64,000 bases of DNA, taken from the NCBI GenBank assembly GCA_052143535.1, contig JBKQSS010000082.1:1-64000 (forward strand), in the 5' to 3' direction. Below, in pieces: positions 52,500-61,147 of this stretch. This DNA is from JADGRA01 sp052143535. GTDB taxonomy: Bacteria; Myxococcota; Myxococcia; Myxococcales; Myxococcaceae. The number at the start of each line of letters is the position of its first letter. The first letter of the stretch is position 1. Both the position numbers and the translations under genes were made by a program. Under the pieces are notes generated by a model. The model had not been told where the DNA came from and did not search any database. It worked only from the letters and a program-made list of their open reading frames with translations.

Positions 52500-53414
52500 A
52501 TGGCGGACCCCAAGGACACAGGCGGTGAGGGGAAGGCGCCCGGCCCGGCCGTCCCTTCCATCCCCCGGCTGACGCCGGCCGTCCCCGAGCCCGTCGACTC
52601 GGCCGCGTCGACGCCAAGGGCGCCCGTGGCCGGCACCGGGCGGCGAGCGCCCGGGACGGCGCTTCCGCCCGCCCCGAGCGTTCCCAAGGTGGCTCCGCTT
52701 TTGCCGCCGGTGGCCCCGCGCGCCGCCCCCATGGCCAGCCGCACGCCTTTGCCCGCGGCCCCGGCCGTTCCCGTGGTGCCCCAGGTGCTGCCGGTGCTGC
52801 CGGCAGCGTCCATTCGGCCCGCGGCGAAAGGGCCGCCCCCCCTGCCGGCCGCTGAGGCGGGCACCGAGCTGGAGCGCCTCTTCGCCGCGCTCGACGGGCT
52901 CGACTACTTCGAGGTGATGGGGCTTGCCTCCACCGCGGCGCCAGCCGACATCAAACGCGCCTTCCACCAGCTGAGCCGCACCTACCACCCGGACCGCTTC
53001 TTCCAGTCGCTGGACACAGAGTTGAGAGGCCGGGTGCACGCCGTCTACAAGCGCGTCACCGAGGCCTACTTCGTCCTGCGCGACGACGCGCGGCGAAAAA
53101 AATATCTCCAGGACGTCACTGGACCGGACCGGCTCCACAAGCTGCGCTTCGACGAGTTGGCCGAGGCGGAAACCAAGGCGGCGGTGAAGAAGGAGGTGGC
53201 CGAGCAAATCGGCACCCACCCCAAGGGCCGCCAATTTTTCCAGGTGGGACTGGCGGACCTCGAGGCCGGGAGGCTGTCGTCAGCCGAGCGCAACATCAAG
53301 CTGGCGCTCACCTACGAGCCCACCAACCCGCTGTATTTGCAAAAGCTGGAGGAGGCCCGCGCCAAGTCCTACGAGGAATTCAAGCGCTCCGGGAAGGGCT
53401 TCCGCATCGAATGA
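52500..53414 (+). CDS. J-domain protein with Pro/Ala-rich N-terminus
   Basis: 304 residues. 1-115: low-complexity Pro/Ala/Val region. About 130-200: J domain, LDYFEVMGLASTAAPADIKR, AFHQLSRTYHPDRFFQ with the HPD motif, and AYFVLRDDARRKKYLQDVTG. About 235-300: TPR-like helices, FFQVGLADLEAGRLSSAERN and IKLALTYEPTNPLYLQKLEE. It is not a classic DnaJ (no Gly/Phe, no zinc domain). It should stimulate the ATPase of the neighbouring short Hsp70 and guide it through the TPR part. Overlaps the CvpA-like gene by four bases. Confidence 0.9.
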   Translation: MADPKDTGGEGKAPGPAVPSIPRLTPAVPEPVDSAASTPRAPVAGTGRRAPGTALPPAPSVPKVAPLLPPVAPRAAPMASRTPLPAAPAVPVVPQVLPVLPAASIRPAAKGPPPLPAAEAGTELERLFAALDGLDYFEVMGLASTAAPADIKRAFHQLSRTYHPDRFFQSLDTELRGRVHAVYKRVTEAYFVLRDDARRKKYLQDVTGPDRLHKLRFDELAEAETKAAVKKEVAEQIGTHPKGRQFFQVGLADLEAGRLSSAERNIKLALTYEPTNPLYLQKLEEARAKSYEEFKRSGKGFRIE

Positions 53415-54184
53415 CGCTCGATTTGTTCATCCTCGCGCTGGCGCTGGTGGTGGGCACCCTCGGCGCGCGCCGCGGGGCCGCCTCCCAGCTGGCCGGCTGG
53501 GGGGCGCTGGTGCTGGGCGTTTGGGCCGCCCGGCCCGGCGCTCAGCGCTTCGGCCCGGCCTTCCAAGGCTGGCTGCACGCGGCCCCGGGCGTCGCCAGCG
53601 TGGCCGCCGGCTTTGCCACCTTCGTGGTGGTGCTGGTGGTGGCGCGGCTCGTCCTACAGGCGCTGCTGCGCGGAGTGCTTACCTTGGGCAACCCCGAGCG
53701 GCGGGGGCTGGACCGTACCGCGGGCTTCGTGCTCGGCGCGGCCAAGGTGCTGGCCATCGCCTGGGTGGCGCTCTCGGCGCTGGCCTTCGTCGAGGAGCGC
53801 TTTAGCGTCACCGGGAAAGTCTTCGGGGTAAATCCCGCCCAGTCGCTGGCCTTCTCAGCCGCCCGACGCTGGAACCTCTTTGGGATGGCCAACCTCGGGG
53901 CAATGCAGTCGCTGTTGAAGCTGGAGCAAGCGCTTCATCAGCCCGGGGGCATGGCCCGGCTGGCGCGGGACCCGGCCATGGCCGACTTATTGAAAAACCC
54001 GCGCTTCCGGGCCCTCAGCGAGGACCCGGCCGTGAAGAAAGCGGTCGAGCAGCATGACTTGCTGTCGCTTTTGCGGAGCGACTCGGTGTCGGCTCTGTTG
54101 CAGGACTCCGAGGCCCAGGGACAGCTGCAGGCGGCGCTGGAGTCCACCGGGGACTCAGCGCAGGTGCAGGGCGCGACGAAATGA
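53411..54184 (+). CDS. CvpA-family membrane protein
   Basis: 257 residues. Four TM segments in the first 120 residues: TLDLFILALALVVGTLGARR, GAASQLAGWGALVLGVWAAR, VASVAAGFATFVVVLVVARL, then RRGLDRTAGFVLGAAKVLAI. The GLDR-x-x-G-x-x-LGAAK pattern is typical of CvpA. The C-terminal half is a helical cytoplasmic tail (PAMADLLKNPRFRALSEDPA). CvpA proteins are linked to colicin V production and envelope stress tolerance, mechanism unclear. Coupled to the J-domain gene by a four-base overlap. Confidence 0.85.
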   Translation: MTLDLFILALALVVGTLGARRGAASQLAGWGALVLGVWAARPGAQRFGPAFQGWLHAAPGVASVAAGFATFVVVLVVARLVLQALLRGVLTLGNPERRGLDRTAGFVLGAAKVLAIAWVALSALAFVEERFSVTGKVFGVNPAQSLAFSAARRWNLFGMANLGAMQSLLKLEQALHQPGGMARLARDPAMADLLKNPRFRALSEDPAVKKAVEQHDLLSLLRSDSVSALLQDSEAQGQLQAALESTGDSAQVQGATK

Positions 54185-54223
54185 GTTGCGGCGAAGGGCC
54201 CCGGTAGAGAAAAACCGTAGCCC

Positions 54224-54691
54224 ATGGCGACGCTCGAGGTCGGCAAGAAGGCTCCCGCATTCTCCCTCCCGGACCAGGACGGCAACCGGGTGGCGCTGTC
54301 CTCCTTCAAGGGCCAGCCGGTGGTGCTGTACTTCTACCCAAAGGACGACACGCCAGGCTGCACCCAGGAGGCGTGCGACTTTCGCGACGCTTACTCGGCG
54401 CTCAAGAAAGCCGGAGCGGTGCTCCTCGGGGTGAGCCCGGATGACGCCAAAAGCCACGGCAAATTCGCCGCCAAGCACGCACTGCCTTTCCCGCTGCTGG
54501 CCGACACAAACCACCGCGTCGCTGAGGCCTACGGGGCTTGGGCTGAGAAGTCGATGTATGGCCGCACCTACATGGGCATCGTGCGCTCCACCTTTCTCAT
54601 CGACGGCTCGGGCAAGCTGGCAAAGGTGTGGCCGAAGGTGAAAGTGCGGGGCCACGTGGAGGAGGTGCGAGAGGCCTTGGCCGCGCTGTAA
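54224..54691 (+). CDS. bcp: Thioredoxin-dependent peroxiredoxin Bcp/PrxQ
   Basis: 155 residues. MATLEVGKKAPAFSLPDQDG, then VVLYFYPKDDTPGCTQEACD with the peroxidatic Cys of TPGCT and a second Cys five residues on (C-x4-C, the PrxQ resolving pattern), and SPDDAKSHGKFAAKHALPFP, LLADTNHRVAEAYGAW and GIVRSTFLIDGSGKLAKVW. It reduces hydroperoxides using thioredoxin. It stands 40 bases after the CvpA-like gene on the same strand. Confidence 0.95.
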   Translation: MATLEVGKKAPAFSLPDQDGNRVALSSFKGQPVVLYFYPKDDTPGCTQEACDFRDAYSALKKAGAVLLGVSPDDAKSHGKFAAKHALPFPLLADTNHRVAEAYGAWAEKSMYGRTYMGIVRSTFLIDGSGKLAKVWPKVKVRGHVEEVREALAAL

Positions 54692-54930
54692 CGGCGGGGC
54701 CGTGGAGCAAACCCCCAGCGCCGCCAAGCCAGCGGCCAAGGCTTCGACTGAGGCTGGGTTTGCGCACTGCCCGGTGGGGCCCTTCGCCGGCCAAGCGCGC
54801 CCCGTCGCGGCAGTCGTCGACGCGGGGTTTTTCGCTTAGAGTGCCGCGTCTTTGGGGGGTTCCGCTGAGGGCCCCCTTTCGGCGGGGCAGCTGCCCCTCC
54901 CGAGTGTCCCCCTGGAGAACCACACCAGAG

Positions 54931-56928
54931 ATGAACAACCTTCCCCCGCAGTCCTGGAGCAAGGAAGAAGCGCTCGAGACGTACTTGGTTCCCTATTGGG
55001 GGGGGGGCTCCTTCGGCATCAACGACAAGGGCCACGTCATCATCCACCCCGGCGGCCCGGGCACCGCGTCGATGGACCTCAAGGAGCTGGTGGACGAGGT
55101 GCGCCGGCGCGGCATCCATCCGCCGCTGCTCATCCGCTTCACCGACATCCTCAAGAGCCGGGTGGTGCACCTCAACGAGTGCTTCCGCTCGGCCATCGCG
55201 GAGCACGGCTACCGGGGCGTTTACCAGGGCGTCTTCCCCATCAAGGTGAACCAGCACCGCTACGTGGTGGAAACCATTGTCGAGGCGGGCAAGCCCTACG
55301 GCTACGGACTGGAGGCTGGTAGCAAGCCCGAGCTGTTGGCGGTGATGGCGCTGGTGCAAGACGCCGGCGCGCTCATCATCTGCAACGGCTACAAGGACGA
55401 GGAGTACATCGAGTACGCGCTTTTGGCCTCGAAGCTCGGCCGCAAAGTGGTGCTGGTGGTGGAAAAGCCGAGCGAGCTCGCGCTCATCGCCGAGGTGTCG
55501 CGCCGGCTCGGCATTCGCCCCACCTTGGGCGTCCGGGTCCGGCTGTCCACCCGTGGCGCCGGCAAGTGGGAAGCCTCCGGCGGAGACCGCAGCAAGTTCG
55601 GCCTGTCCTCAGGCGAGCTCCTCGACGCCCTCAACTTCATGCGCCAGGTGGACTTGTTGGACTGCTTCCAGCTGCTCCACTTTCACCTCGGCAGCCAAGT
55701 CTCCAACATCCGCAGCTTTAAGAATGCGCTGCACGAGGCGAGCTGCTTCTACGTGGAGCTGGTGCGGGCCGGCGCCCCGCTGCAGTACCTGGACGTCGGG
55801 GGAGGGCTCGGCGTCGACTACGACGGTAGCCAAACCAACTTCGCCTCGTCCATGAATTACACCCCCGAGGAGTACGCCAACGACGTCGTCTTCGGGGTGC
55901 TGGAGGCCTGCCAGGCGGCGGGCGTCCCGCAGCCCACCCTCGTCTCGGAGTCCGGGCGGGCGGTGGTGGCGCAGCACGCGGTGCTCGTCACCGAGGTGCT
56001 GGGGGTGAGTGAATTCAACACCCAGGGCGTGCCGGAGGTGCTGCCCGAGGGCACCACCCCGGTGGTGAAGAAGCTGTGGAGCACCTACCGCGAGCTGACG
56101 CGGAAAAACCTCATCGAGAGCTACCACGACGCCTCCGAGTACAAGGAGGAGTGCCTGACGCTGTTCTCCCTCGGGCACCTCACCTTGGACCAGCGGGTGG
56201 CGGCGGAAAACCTCTACTGGGCCATCTGCCACAAGCTGTTGCGCATGGCCCGCGAGCTCGACGAGATGCCCGAGGAGTTGGAGGGGCTAGAGCGGCTCCT
56301 GGCGGATACCTACTTCTGCAACTTCAGCGTCTTTCAGTCCCTCCCGGACAGCTGGGCCATTGACCAGCTGTTTCCGGTGCTGCCCATCCACCGGCTGTTG
56401 GAGGCCCCCACCCGCCGCGCGGTGCTGGCCGACATCACCTGCGACTCGGACGGCAAAATCGAGCACTTCATCGACCGCCGAGAGGTGAAGGACGTCCTCG
56501 AGCTGCACCCCGTCAACCAGGACGACTACTACATCGGAATTTTTCTGGTGGGCGCCTACCAGGAAATTCTCGGGGACTTGCACAACCTCTTCGGGGACAC
56601 CCATGCGGTGCAGGTGTCGCTGGCGCCCAACGGGGGCTACCTCATCGACCACGTGGTGTCCGGAGACACGGTGACGGAAGTGCTCAACTACGTCAGCTTC
56701 TCGCGCGACGACTTGGTGGCCAGGGTGCGGGGCTTTGCCGAAGTGGCCCTTCGGGCCGGCCGCATCACCCTCGACGAGTCGCGCATGCTGCTGCGCGCCT
56801 ACGAGGACGGGCTGTCCGGCTACACCTACCTCGAGCGTGAAGTGGATGCTCCGGCCATGGCCGCCAACGGCCAGCTGCGCCTGGTGGAGAAGGCCGAGCC
56901 GGCCAGCACCCCCCGCACCGGCACCTAA
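54931..56928 (+). CDS. speA: Biosynthetic arginine decarboxylase SpeA
   Basis: 665 residues from ATG 54931 (MNNLPPQSWSKEEALETYLV). Typical SpeA length and motifs: VFPIKVNQHRYVVETIVEAG with the PLP Lys, LGVRVRLSTRGAGKWEASGG, LHFHLGSQVSNI, VGGGLGVDYDGSQTN, LVSESGRAVVAQHAVL, and ADITCDSDGKIEHFID with the catalytic Cys. It makes agmatine from arginine, the first step of putrescine synthesis. An OsmC gene and a deoxyhypusine-synthase-like gene lie just beyond on the opposite strand. The latter would use polyamine substrates. Confidence 0.97.
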   Translation: MNNLPPQSWSKEEALETYLVPYWGGGSFGINDKGHVIIHPGGPGTASMDLKELVDEVRRRGIHPPLLIRFTDILKSRVVHLNECFRSAIAEHGYRGVYQGVFPIKVNQHRYVVETIVEAGKPYGYGLEAGSKPELLAVMALVQDAGALIICNGYKDEEYIEYALLASKLGRKVVLVVEKPSELALIAEVSRRLGIRPTLGVRVRLSTRGAGKWEASGGDRSKFGLSSGELLDALNFMRQVDLLDCFQLLHFHLGSQVSNIRSFKNALHEASCFYVELVRAGAPLQYLDVGGGLGVDYDGSQTNFASSMNYTPEEYANDVVFGVLEACQAAGVPQPTLVSESGRAVVAQHAVLVTEVLGVSEFNTQGVPEVLPEGTTPVVKKLWSTYRELTRKNLIESYHDASEYKEECLTLFSLGHLTLDQRVAAENLYWAICHKLLRMARELDEMPEELEGLERLLADTYFCNFSVFQSLPDSWAIDQLFPVLPIHRLLEAPTRRAVLADITCDSDGKIEHFIDRREVKDVLELHPVNQDDYYIGIFLVGAYQEILGDLHNLFGDTHAVQVSLAPNGGYLIDHVVSGDTVTEVLNYVSFSRDDLVARVRGFAEVALRAGRITLDESRMLLRAYEDGLSGYTYLEREVDAPAMAANGQLRLVEKAEPASTPRTGT

Positions 56929-56941
56929 GACGTCTGGCTTC

Positions 56942-56965
56942 GCCCCCCCCCTTTCGAGCGGGGGG
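56942..56965 (+). terminator. Hairpin after speA
   Basis: GCCCCCC (56942-56948) pairs with GGGGGGC (56959-56965) around a 10-base loop containing TTTCGAG, ten to fifteen bases after the speA stop. No T-run follows. Its position fits a terminator or 3'-end stabiliser. Confidence 0.4.
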
Positions 56966-57152
56966 CCTCAAAGCGAATGGGCGCCGCCGGGACTCCGGGG
57001 CAGGGGTTGGGCGAGGCGCAGGTGTCGGCCGCCGGCGCGCACGCTGTGGGTTGCTGACGGCTTCCCGGCCGAAGCCGGCGAGACTGGCGGAGGCCAGCGC
57101 TGCCAGCCGTGTCGTCCTTCAGGGCGTCTGTTTGGTGGGGATGCCGCCCTCG

Positions 57153-57326
57153 TCACGCCGCCCCGTTCGACTGGATGGTGCTCTCGACGCCGGCACCGCT
57201 GCTTGCGCCCGAAAGGACGCCCGAGCCGCCGATGCCGATGACGAAGAGAATCCCGCCCGCCAGCAGCACTCCGAGGGCCCTGCCTCGGCCGTTGGACGCT
57301 TGGACGGTGTTGGACGGTGTGGCCAT
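57153..57326 (-). CDS. Small single-span membrane protein, 57 aa
   Basis: ATG 57326 with GGAG eight bases upstream. It reads MATPSNTVQASNGRGRALGV, then a hydrophobic segment LLAGGILFVIGIGGSGVL and a small-residue tail SGASSGAGVESTI. One TM helix with the N-terminus probably inside. The family is unknown. The good start signal and clean TM segment favour a real gene over chance, but longer frames overlap on both strands. Confidence 0.45.
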   Translation of the reverse strand: MATPSNTVQASNGRGRALGVLLAGGILFVIGIGGSGVLSGASSGAGVESTIQSNGAA

Positions 57327-57587
57327 GACGCGGACTCCGGTGCGCCCAGGCGGAAATTCGCTCCGGACGCAGCCTCGCTGTTGCAGTTCTCCGGCCAGCG
57401 AGAACCTCAAATTAAACCAGTGGCTTGGCTGAAGAGAGGCCCGGCGCGTGTAGCGGCCCAAGCAACGCCGGACAGTGGGCTGTTGCCTGAGAACGCCTCT
57501 TGCTTCGATGTGCCAGGGCCAAACCCGTTTCGCTGCTTGGGCGACAGCTCCTCTGGCCTCCCCCGCCATGGGTGCCCAAGGCGGTGG

Positions 57588-57615
57588 GCCTTCTGTCTGT
57601 GTGTGGACAGAAGGC
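57588..57615 (-). terminator. Strong hairpin downstream of the OsmC gene
   Basis: A perfect 10-bp inverted repeat, GCCTTCTGTC (57588-57597) and GACAGAAGGC (57606-57615), with an 8-base TGTGTGTG loop, two bases beyond the OsmC stop. There is no T-run on either strand. It is most likely a terminator or mRNA-stabilising stem. Confidence 0.5.
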
Positions 57616-57617
57616 GC

Positions 57618-58031
57618 TTAGTGGTAGCGCACCGACACCTGTACGTCCGGGTGGAGGCTTCGGTGCACCGGACAGCTTTCGGCCACGTGCTGCATGCGCG
57701 TCCGGTGCTCGCTCGTCAGCCCGGGCGGAAGCCACAGCTCCACCACCACAAGGCCGATGCGGCGCGGTGAGGGATTCATGTGCTTCTCCACCCTGCCCCG
57801 GGTGGGCCCCCAGGCAATGCCTTCCCTGATGGCGGCGAGGGCCATGGTGGTGAGCATGCAGGCCAGAAGGCCGGAGGCGACGAGGTCCGTCGGGGAGAAG
57901 GAGCCGCCGTTGCCCCCGTTGTCCTTGGGGGCGTCGGTGCCGAGCTCTTTGCCGCTCGGGAGGTGGGTGAGGTGCGTCTGCAGCCCGCCCTCGGCGTCGG
58001 CCGTCACTTCCACAAAGTTGGGAGTCATCAT
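57618..58031 (-). CDS. OsmC-family hydroperoxide-detoxifying-type protein
   Basis: 137 residues (MMTPNFVEVTADAEGGLQTH). Family motifs: GGSFSPTDLVASGLLACMLT with the first conserved Cys in the LLACMLTTM helix, and MQHVAESCPVHRSLHPDVQV with the second Cys. Both redox Cys are present. OsmC/Ohr-like proteins reduce organic hydroperoxides. It lies between speA and a DHS-like gene, 13 bases downstream of the latter's stop, so it is probably the second gene of that operon. Confidence 0.92.
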   Translation of the reverse strand: MMTPNFVEVTADAEGGLQTHLTHLPSGKELGTDAPKDNGGNGGSFSPTDLVASGLLACMLTTMALAAIREGIAWGPTRGRVEKHMNPSPRRIGLVVVELWLPPGLTSEHRTRMQHVAESCPVHRSLHPDVQVSVRYH

Positions 58032-58044
58032 CTGGAGGGACCTC

Positions 58045-59244
58045 TTAGCGCACCGTCGGCCCGGCGCGCGGTCGCTTGGGCGGAGGACTCTTGGGCTGCC
58101 AGTCGAGGGTCCGAAGCAGCAAGCGACGGCGCTTCTTCACCTCCCTGTCCAGAAGGGCCACCGCGCGCGGAAGCTGCTCCATGAGGCGCATCGGCGGCCG
58201 CTTGGCCCCGGTGGAGAAGAGGGCGTGGGTGAGCCAGGGGAAGACCGCCGTCACGTCACAATGCACATAGACGCTGCCCGTCTGCACCGCCTCCATGGAG
58301 ACCTTGCCCCAGGTGTGCCCCTCCCCGGCCGGACAACTGCTGAGGGCGCCGTTGTCCACTGGGTCCACGCAGAATTGTAAGTCAATGTCGAAGCCGGCCG
58401 TTGGCACGCCGAGAATTTGGTCGAGCAACGGCTCCCCTTGGAGGGTGTAGTTTTTCGGGACGCCACCGCCGAGAATCCAGATGGCCAGCTTCCGGCTCCC
58501 CTGTTGGCGGCAGAAGTGCTGCAAGGCTGCCATGGCGAAGACGTCCTCATTGATGTCGAGCTCGAACTTGAAGTCCTCACCCAGAAGCCGCCGCAGCTTC
58601 ACCACGTTGAGGAAGATGGAGCCGTCCTGCACCGCGCCCACGAAGATGGGCACCGCATTGCGGTAGCAGCTGCTGAGCAGCGAGGGCCGGCGTACTCCGA
58701 GTTCGCGCTCCAGGCGGTGCATCGCTTTGCCGAGGAGGAAGTGAAACTCCGGTGTCGTCATCCGCCGTTGGAATTCCGGGCCGCGAATCAGCGCGGAGAA
58801 GAGCCGGTCGGTGTCCAAAAGCGCCTCCTCCCAGAAGCCCAAGTCGTAGATGCGAATAATCCGGGCCAGCCGCATGGCCAAGTCCCCCGCGTCCGGGGCC
58901 ACCTCGCGGATGGCGTGCCCCAGCACCCGGTGCGCATCGTGGTAGAGGTTGGCGCCGGTGGTGGTGAGCACGCTCAACACACCGCGCTCCACCAACGGGA
59001 TGAGGCAGCTCTGGTGCAGGCCGGCCGGCGTCATGGCGCCGGACAGGGTGAGGTAGACGGAGGCGTCCAGGCTGAGCGAGCGGCACATCAACTCGAAGGC
59101 CGTTCGCTCCTGCCGCCCGACGTAAGCCGGGAAGGCCTGGGCCAACAGCTCCGAGGGTTTCTCCCGGCCGGTGATGGGACGCGGGTCGACGCGAGGCGCC
59201 TTGGCGTACGCCGAGCGAAGCGACCTCTTCTTGGGCGCGGGCAT
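58045..59244 (-). CDS. Deoxyhypusine-synthase-like protein
   Basis: 399 residues from ATG 59244 (MPAPKKRSLRSAYAKAPRVD). DHS-fold motifs: YLTLSGAMTPAGLHQSCLIP, LTTTGANLYHDAHRVLG (NAD site), YRNAVPIFVGAVQDGSIFLN, and WILGGGVPKNYTLQGEPLLD, where the Lys matches the DHS catalytic Lys. Bacteria lack eIF5A, so bacterial DHS-like proteins are thought to act in polyamine chemistry (for example homospermidine synthesis) or on unknown proteins. Location next to speA supports a polyamine role; the product cannot be fixed from sequence. Confidence 0.88.
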   Translation of the reverse strand: MPAPKKRSLRSAYAKAPRVDPRPITGREKPSELLAQAFPAYVGRQERTAFELMCRSLSLDASVYLTLSGAMTPAGLHQSCLIPLVERGVLSVLTTTGANLYHDAHRVLGHAIREVAPDAGDLAMRLARIIRIYDLGFWEEALLDTDRLFSALIRGPEFQRRMTTPEFHFLLGKAMHRLERELGVRRPSLLSSCYRNAVPIFVGAVQDGSIFLNVVKLRRLLGEDFKFELDINEDVFAMAALQHFCRQQGSRKLAIWILGGGVPKNYTLQGEPLLDQILGVPTAGFDIDLQFCVDPVDNGALSSCPAGEGHTWGKVSMEAVQTGSVYVHCDVTAVFPWLTHALFSTGAKRPPMRLMEQLPRAVALLDREVKKRRRLLLRTLDWQPKSPPPKRPRAGPTVR

Positions 59245-59316
59245 GGAGTGGCTGCCCATTAACCTCTGGTGCGCCCGGCGCGCCAGCCCCAAAAACACGA
59301 AAAGCGGTGCCCCACT

Positions 59317-59784
59317 TCAGGCGTGCGCGGCACTCACCATCGGCAGCGGCCAGGGCTTCAACTCGCTCATCGCCAGCTGGTCCAGGGTTGCGCCGCGGTA
59401 CACCTCGAGCATTCGCTCCTGCCCGCGCCGCCAGACGCCGTACATGGTGCAGGCCCGCGTCATGCGGCAACTCTCGTGCTCGTTACCGTCGCCACACAAG
59501 GACACCACGAAGGGCCCCTCCACCGCCTCGATGACGTCGAGGAAGGTAACTTCCTGAGGCGGCTTGGTGAGGCGGTAGCCGCCGCGGGCGCCGCGCACAC
59601 TCGTTACCAGGCCGCGGCCAACCAGCGTCTTGAGGATTTTGGCGAGGAAGTCCTCCGGCACTTCCATCCGCTTGGCAATGGAGCGGAAAGGCACCAAGGC
59701 GCCGGGGGCCTGGGCCGCAAGGCACACCATGGCCCGTAGGCCATATTCGATTTTTCGAGAGATTTGGAGCGCGTGGTGCTGCAT
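59317..59784 (-). CDS. Rrf2-family transcriptional regulator with three-Cys Fe-S signature
   Basis: 155 residues (MQHHALQISRKIEYGLRAMV). Winged helix-turn-helix: FRSIAKRMEVPEDFLAKILK and LVGRGLVTSVRGARGGYRLT. It ends in the IscR/NsrR-like cluster CGDGNEHESC-RMTRA-C, three Cys with C-x8-C-x5-C spacing. It probably binds a 2Fe-2S cluster and senses redox or NO. Divergent from the PHP gene, whose 66-base shared upstream region it may control. NuoAB also follows beyond. Confidence 0.92.
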   Translation of the reverse strand: MQHHALQISRKIEYGLRAMVCLAAQAPGALVPFRSIAKRMEVPEDFLAKILKTLVGRGLVTSVRGARGGYRLTKPPQEVTFLDVIEAVEGPFVVSLCGDGNEHESCRMTRACTMYGVWRRGQERMLEVYRGATLDQLAMSELKPWPLPMVSAAHA

Positions 59785-59850
59785 GGAAACCGCTTGAAAA
59801 ACGGACGTTTAACGCGCACAACTATAACGCTGCAGGGGTACAACTCGCAA

Positions 59851-60705
59851 ATGCCGATTGACTTGCATAGCCATACCACCGCCAGCGACGGCGAGCACTC
59901 GCCCGAGGCGCTGCTGTCGCTTGCCCGGGCGGCTGGAGTGACGGTGCTTTCGGTGACCGACCACGACACGGTGGCCGCCCTGCCGCGCGCCGCGGCCGCG
60001 GCGGAAGCCGAGGGACTGGCGTTTGTTCCGGGGATTGAGATTTCCGCCACCGCCGCCTCCCGCGAGGTGCATGTCCTTGGGCACTTCGTCGACCCGACCG
60101 AGCCCGGACTGGCGCGCTTCTCGGACCGGCTCCGGGGAGAGCGCGCCGAGCGCATGCGGCGCATGGTGGAGCGGATGGGCGAGCTCGGCTTCCTCGTCAC
60201 CTTGGACGAGGTGGAGCGGATTGGAGGGGGCGCGCACCTCGGCCGGCCCCACCTCGCCCTGGCCCTCCTCAACCGCGGCTACGTGAGCTCCACCAAGGAG
60301 GCCTTTGACCGTTTTCTCGCCGACGGCCGCCCGGGGCACGTCGACCGCTTTCGGCTGAGCGCCGAGGACGCCGTCCAGCTGTTGCACTGCGCGGGCGGCA
60401 CCGCCACCCTCGCCCACCCCGGCCCCTCGCAGGTGACGCGGCCGACGCTGGAAGCTTTGGCCCGGGCGGGATTGGACGGGTTGGAGGTGTTTCACGTCGA
60501 CCACGTCCCAAGCCAACGAGAGGCTCTGTTGCGCACCGCGGACGCGCTCGGCCTCATCCCCACCGGCGGCAGCGACTACCACGGCCCGAGGGTGTCGCCG
60601 GGGCGCAAGCCCGGGGGCTCCACCACCCCACCCGAGGCCTTCGCCCGTCTCAGCGCTCGCGCCCAAGCGCACGCACAGGCCGCGGGCCGCAAGGCACCGC
60701 TTTGA
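59851..60705 (+). CDS. PHP-domain phosphoesterase
   Basis: 284 residues from ATG 59851. PHP motifs: MPIDLHSHTTASDGEHSPEA, VTVLSVTDHDTVAALP, AFVPGIEISATAASREVHVL, TATLAHPGPSQ and IPTGGSDYHGPR. This pattern matches the 5'-3' exonuclease / RNase AM (YciV, TrpH) group that acts on 3',5'-nucleoside bisphosphates and 5' RNA ends. Metal-binding His and Asp are all present. A TATAAC and TTGAAA lie in the divergent region but with poor spacing. Confidence 0.88.
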   Translation: MPIDLHSHTTASDGEHSPEALLSLARAAGVTVLSVTDHDTVAALPRAAAAAEAEGLAFVPGIEISATAASREVHVLGHFVDPTEPGLARFSDRLRGERAERMRRMVERMGELGFLVTLDEVERIGGGAHLGRPHLALALLNRGYVSSTKEAFDRFLADGRPGHVDRFRLSAEDAVQLLHCAGGTATLAHPGPSQVTRPTLEALARAGLDGLEVFHVDHVPSQREALLRTADALGLIPTGGSDYHGPRVSPGRKPGGSTTPPEAFARLSARAQAHAQAAGRKAPL

Positions 60706-60763
60706 CAGGCCGTGCACCGCTCGGCCAATGTGCGCCGGCACCGCGTCGCGCTTAAGCCCTTTT

Positions 60764-61138
60764 ATGCCTCCCTCCCCCGCCTCCGCCTACCTCCCCCTCG
60801 CCGTGGTGCTGCTTTTGGCCGTGGTGATGGCCGCCGTGGTGAGCTCGCTCTCGGCCTTGCTGGGCCCGCGAAACCCAAACCCCGTCAAGTCCACCATTTT
60901 CGAGGCCGGCAGCGAGCCCGCGCCCGGCTCCTCGCGCCAACGCTTTGCCGTGAAATTCTACGTGGTGGCGCTGCTCTTCATCGTCTTCGACGTGGAGACG
61001 GTTTTCCTCTACCCCTGGGCAGTCAACTTCAAGGCGCTGGGCTGGTTTGGCTACGCAGAGATGTTGGTCTTCGCCGCGACGCTGGTGGTGGGGCTGGTGT
61101 ACGTCTGGAAGAAGGGCGCCCTCTCCTGGGAGACTTGA
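60764..61138 (+). CDS. nuoA: NADH-quinone oxidoreductase subunit A
   Basis: 124 residues from ATG 60764. Three TM helices: YLPLAVVLLLAVVMAAVVSS, VKFYVVALLFIVFDVETVFL and MLVFAATLVVGLVYVWKKGA. Signature SKYE-like FEAGSEPAPGSSRQRFAVKF and FDVETVFLYPWAV. NuoA sits in the membrane arm at the junction with the Q module of complex I. nuoB starts nine bases later, but nuoC-N do not follow. Confidence 0.95.
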   Translation: MPPSPASAYLPLAVVLLLAVVMAAVVSSLSALLGPRNPNPVKSTIFEAGSEPAPGSSRQRFAVKFYVVALLFIVFDVETVFLYPWAVNFKALGWFGYAEMLVFAATLVVGLVYVWKKGALSWET

Positions 61139-61147
61139 AAAACCGCC

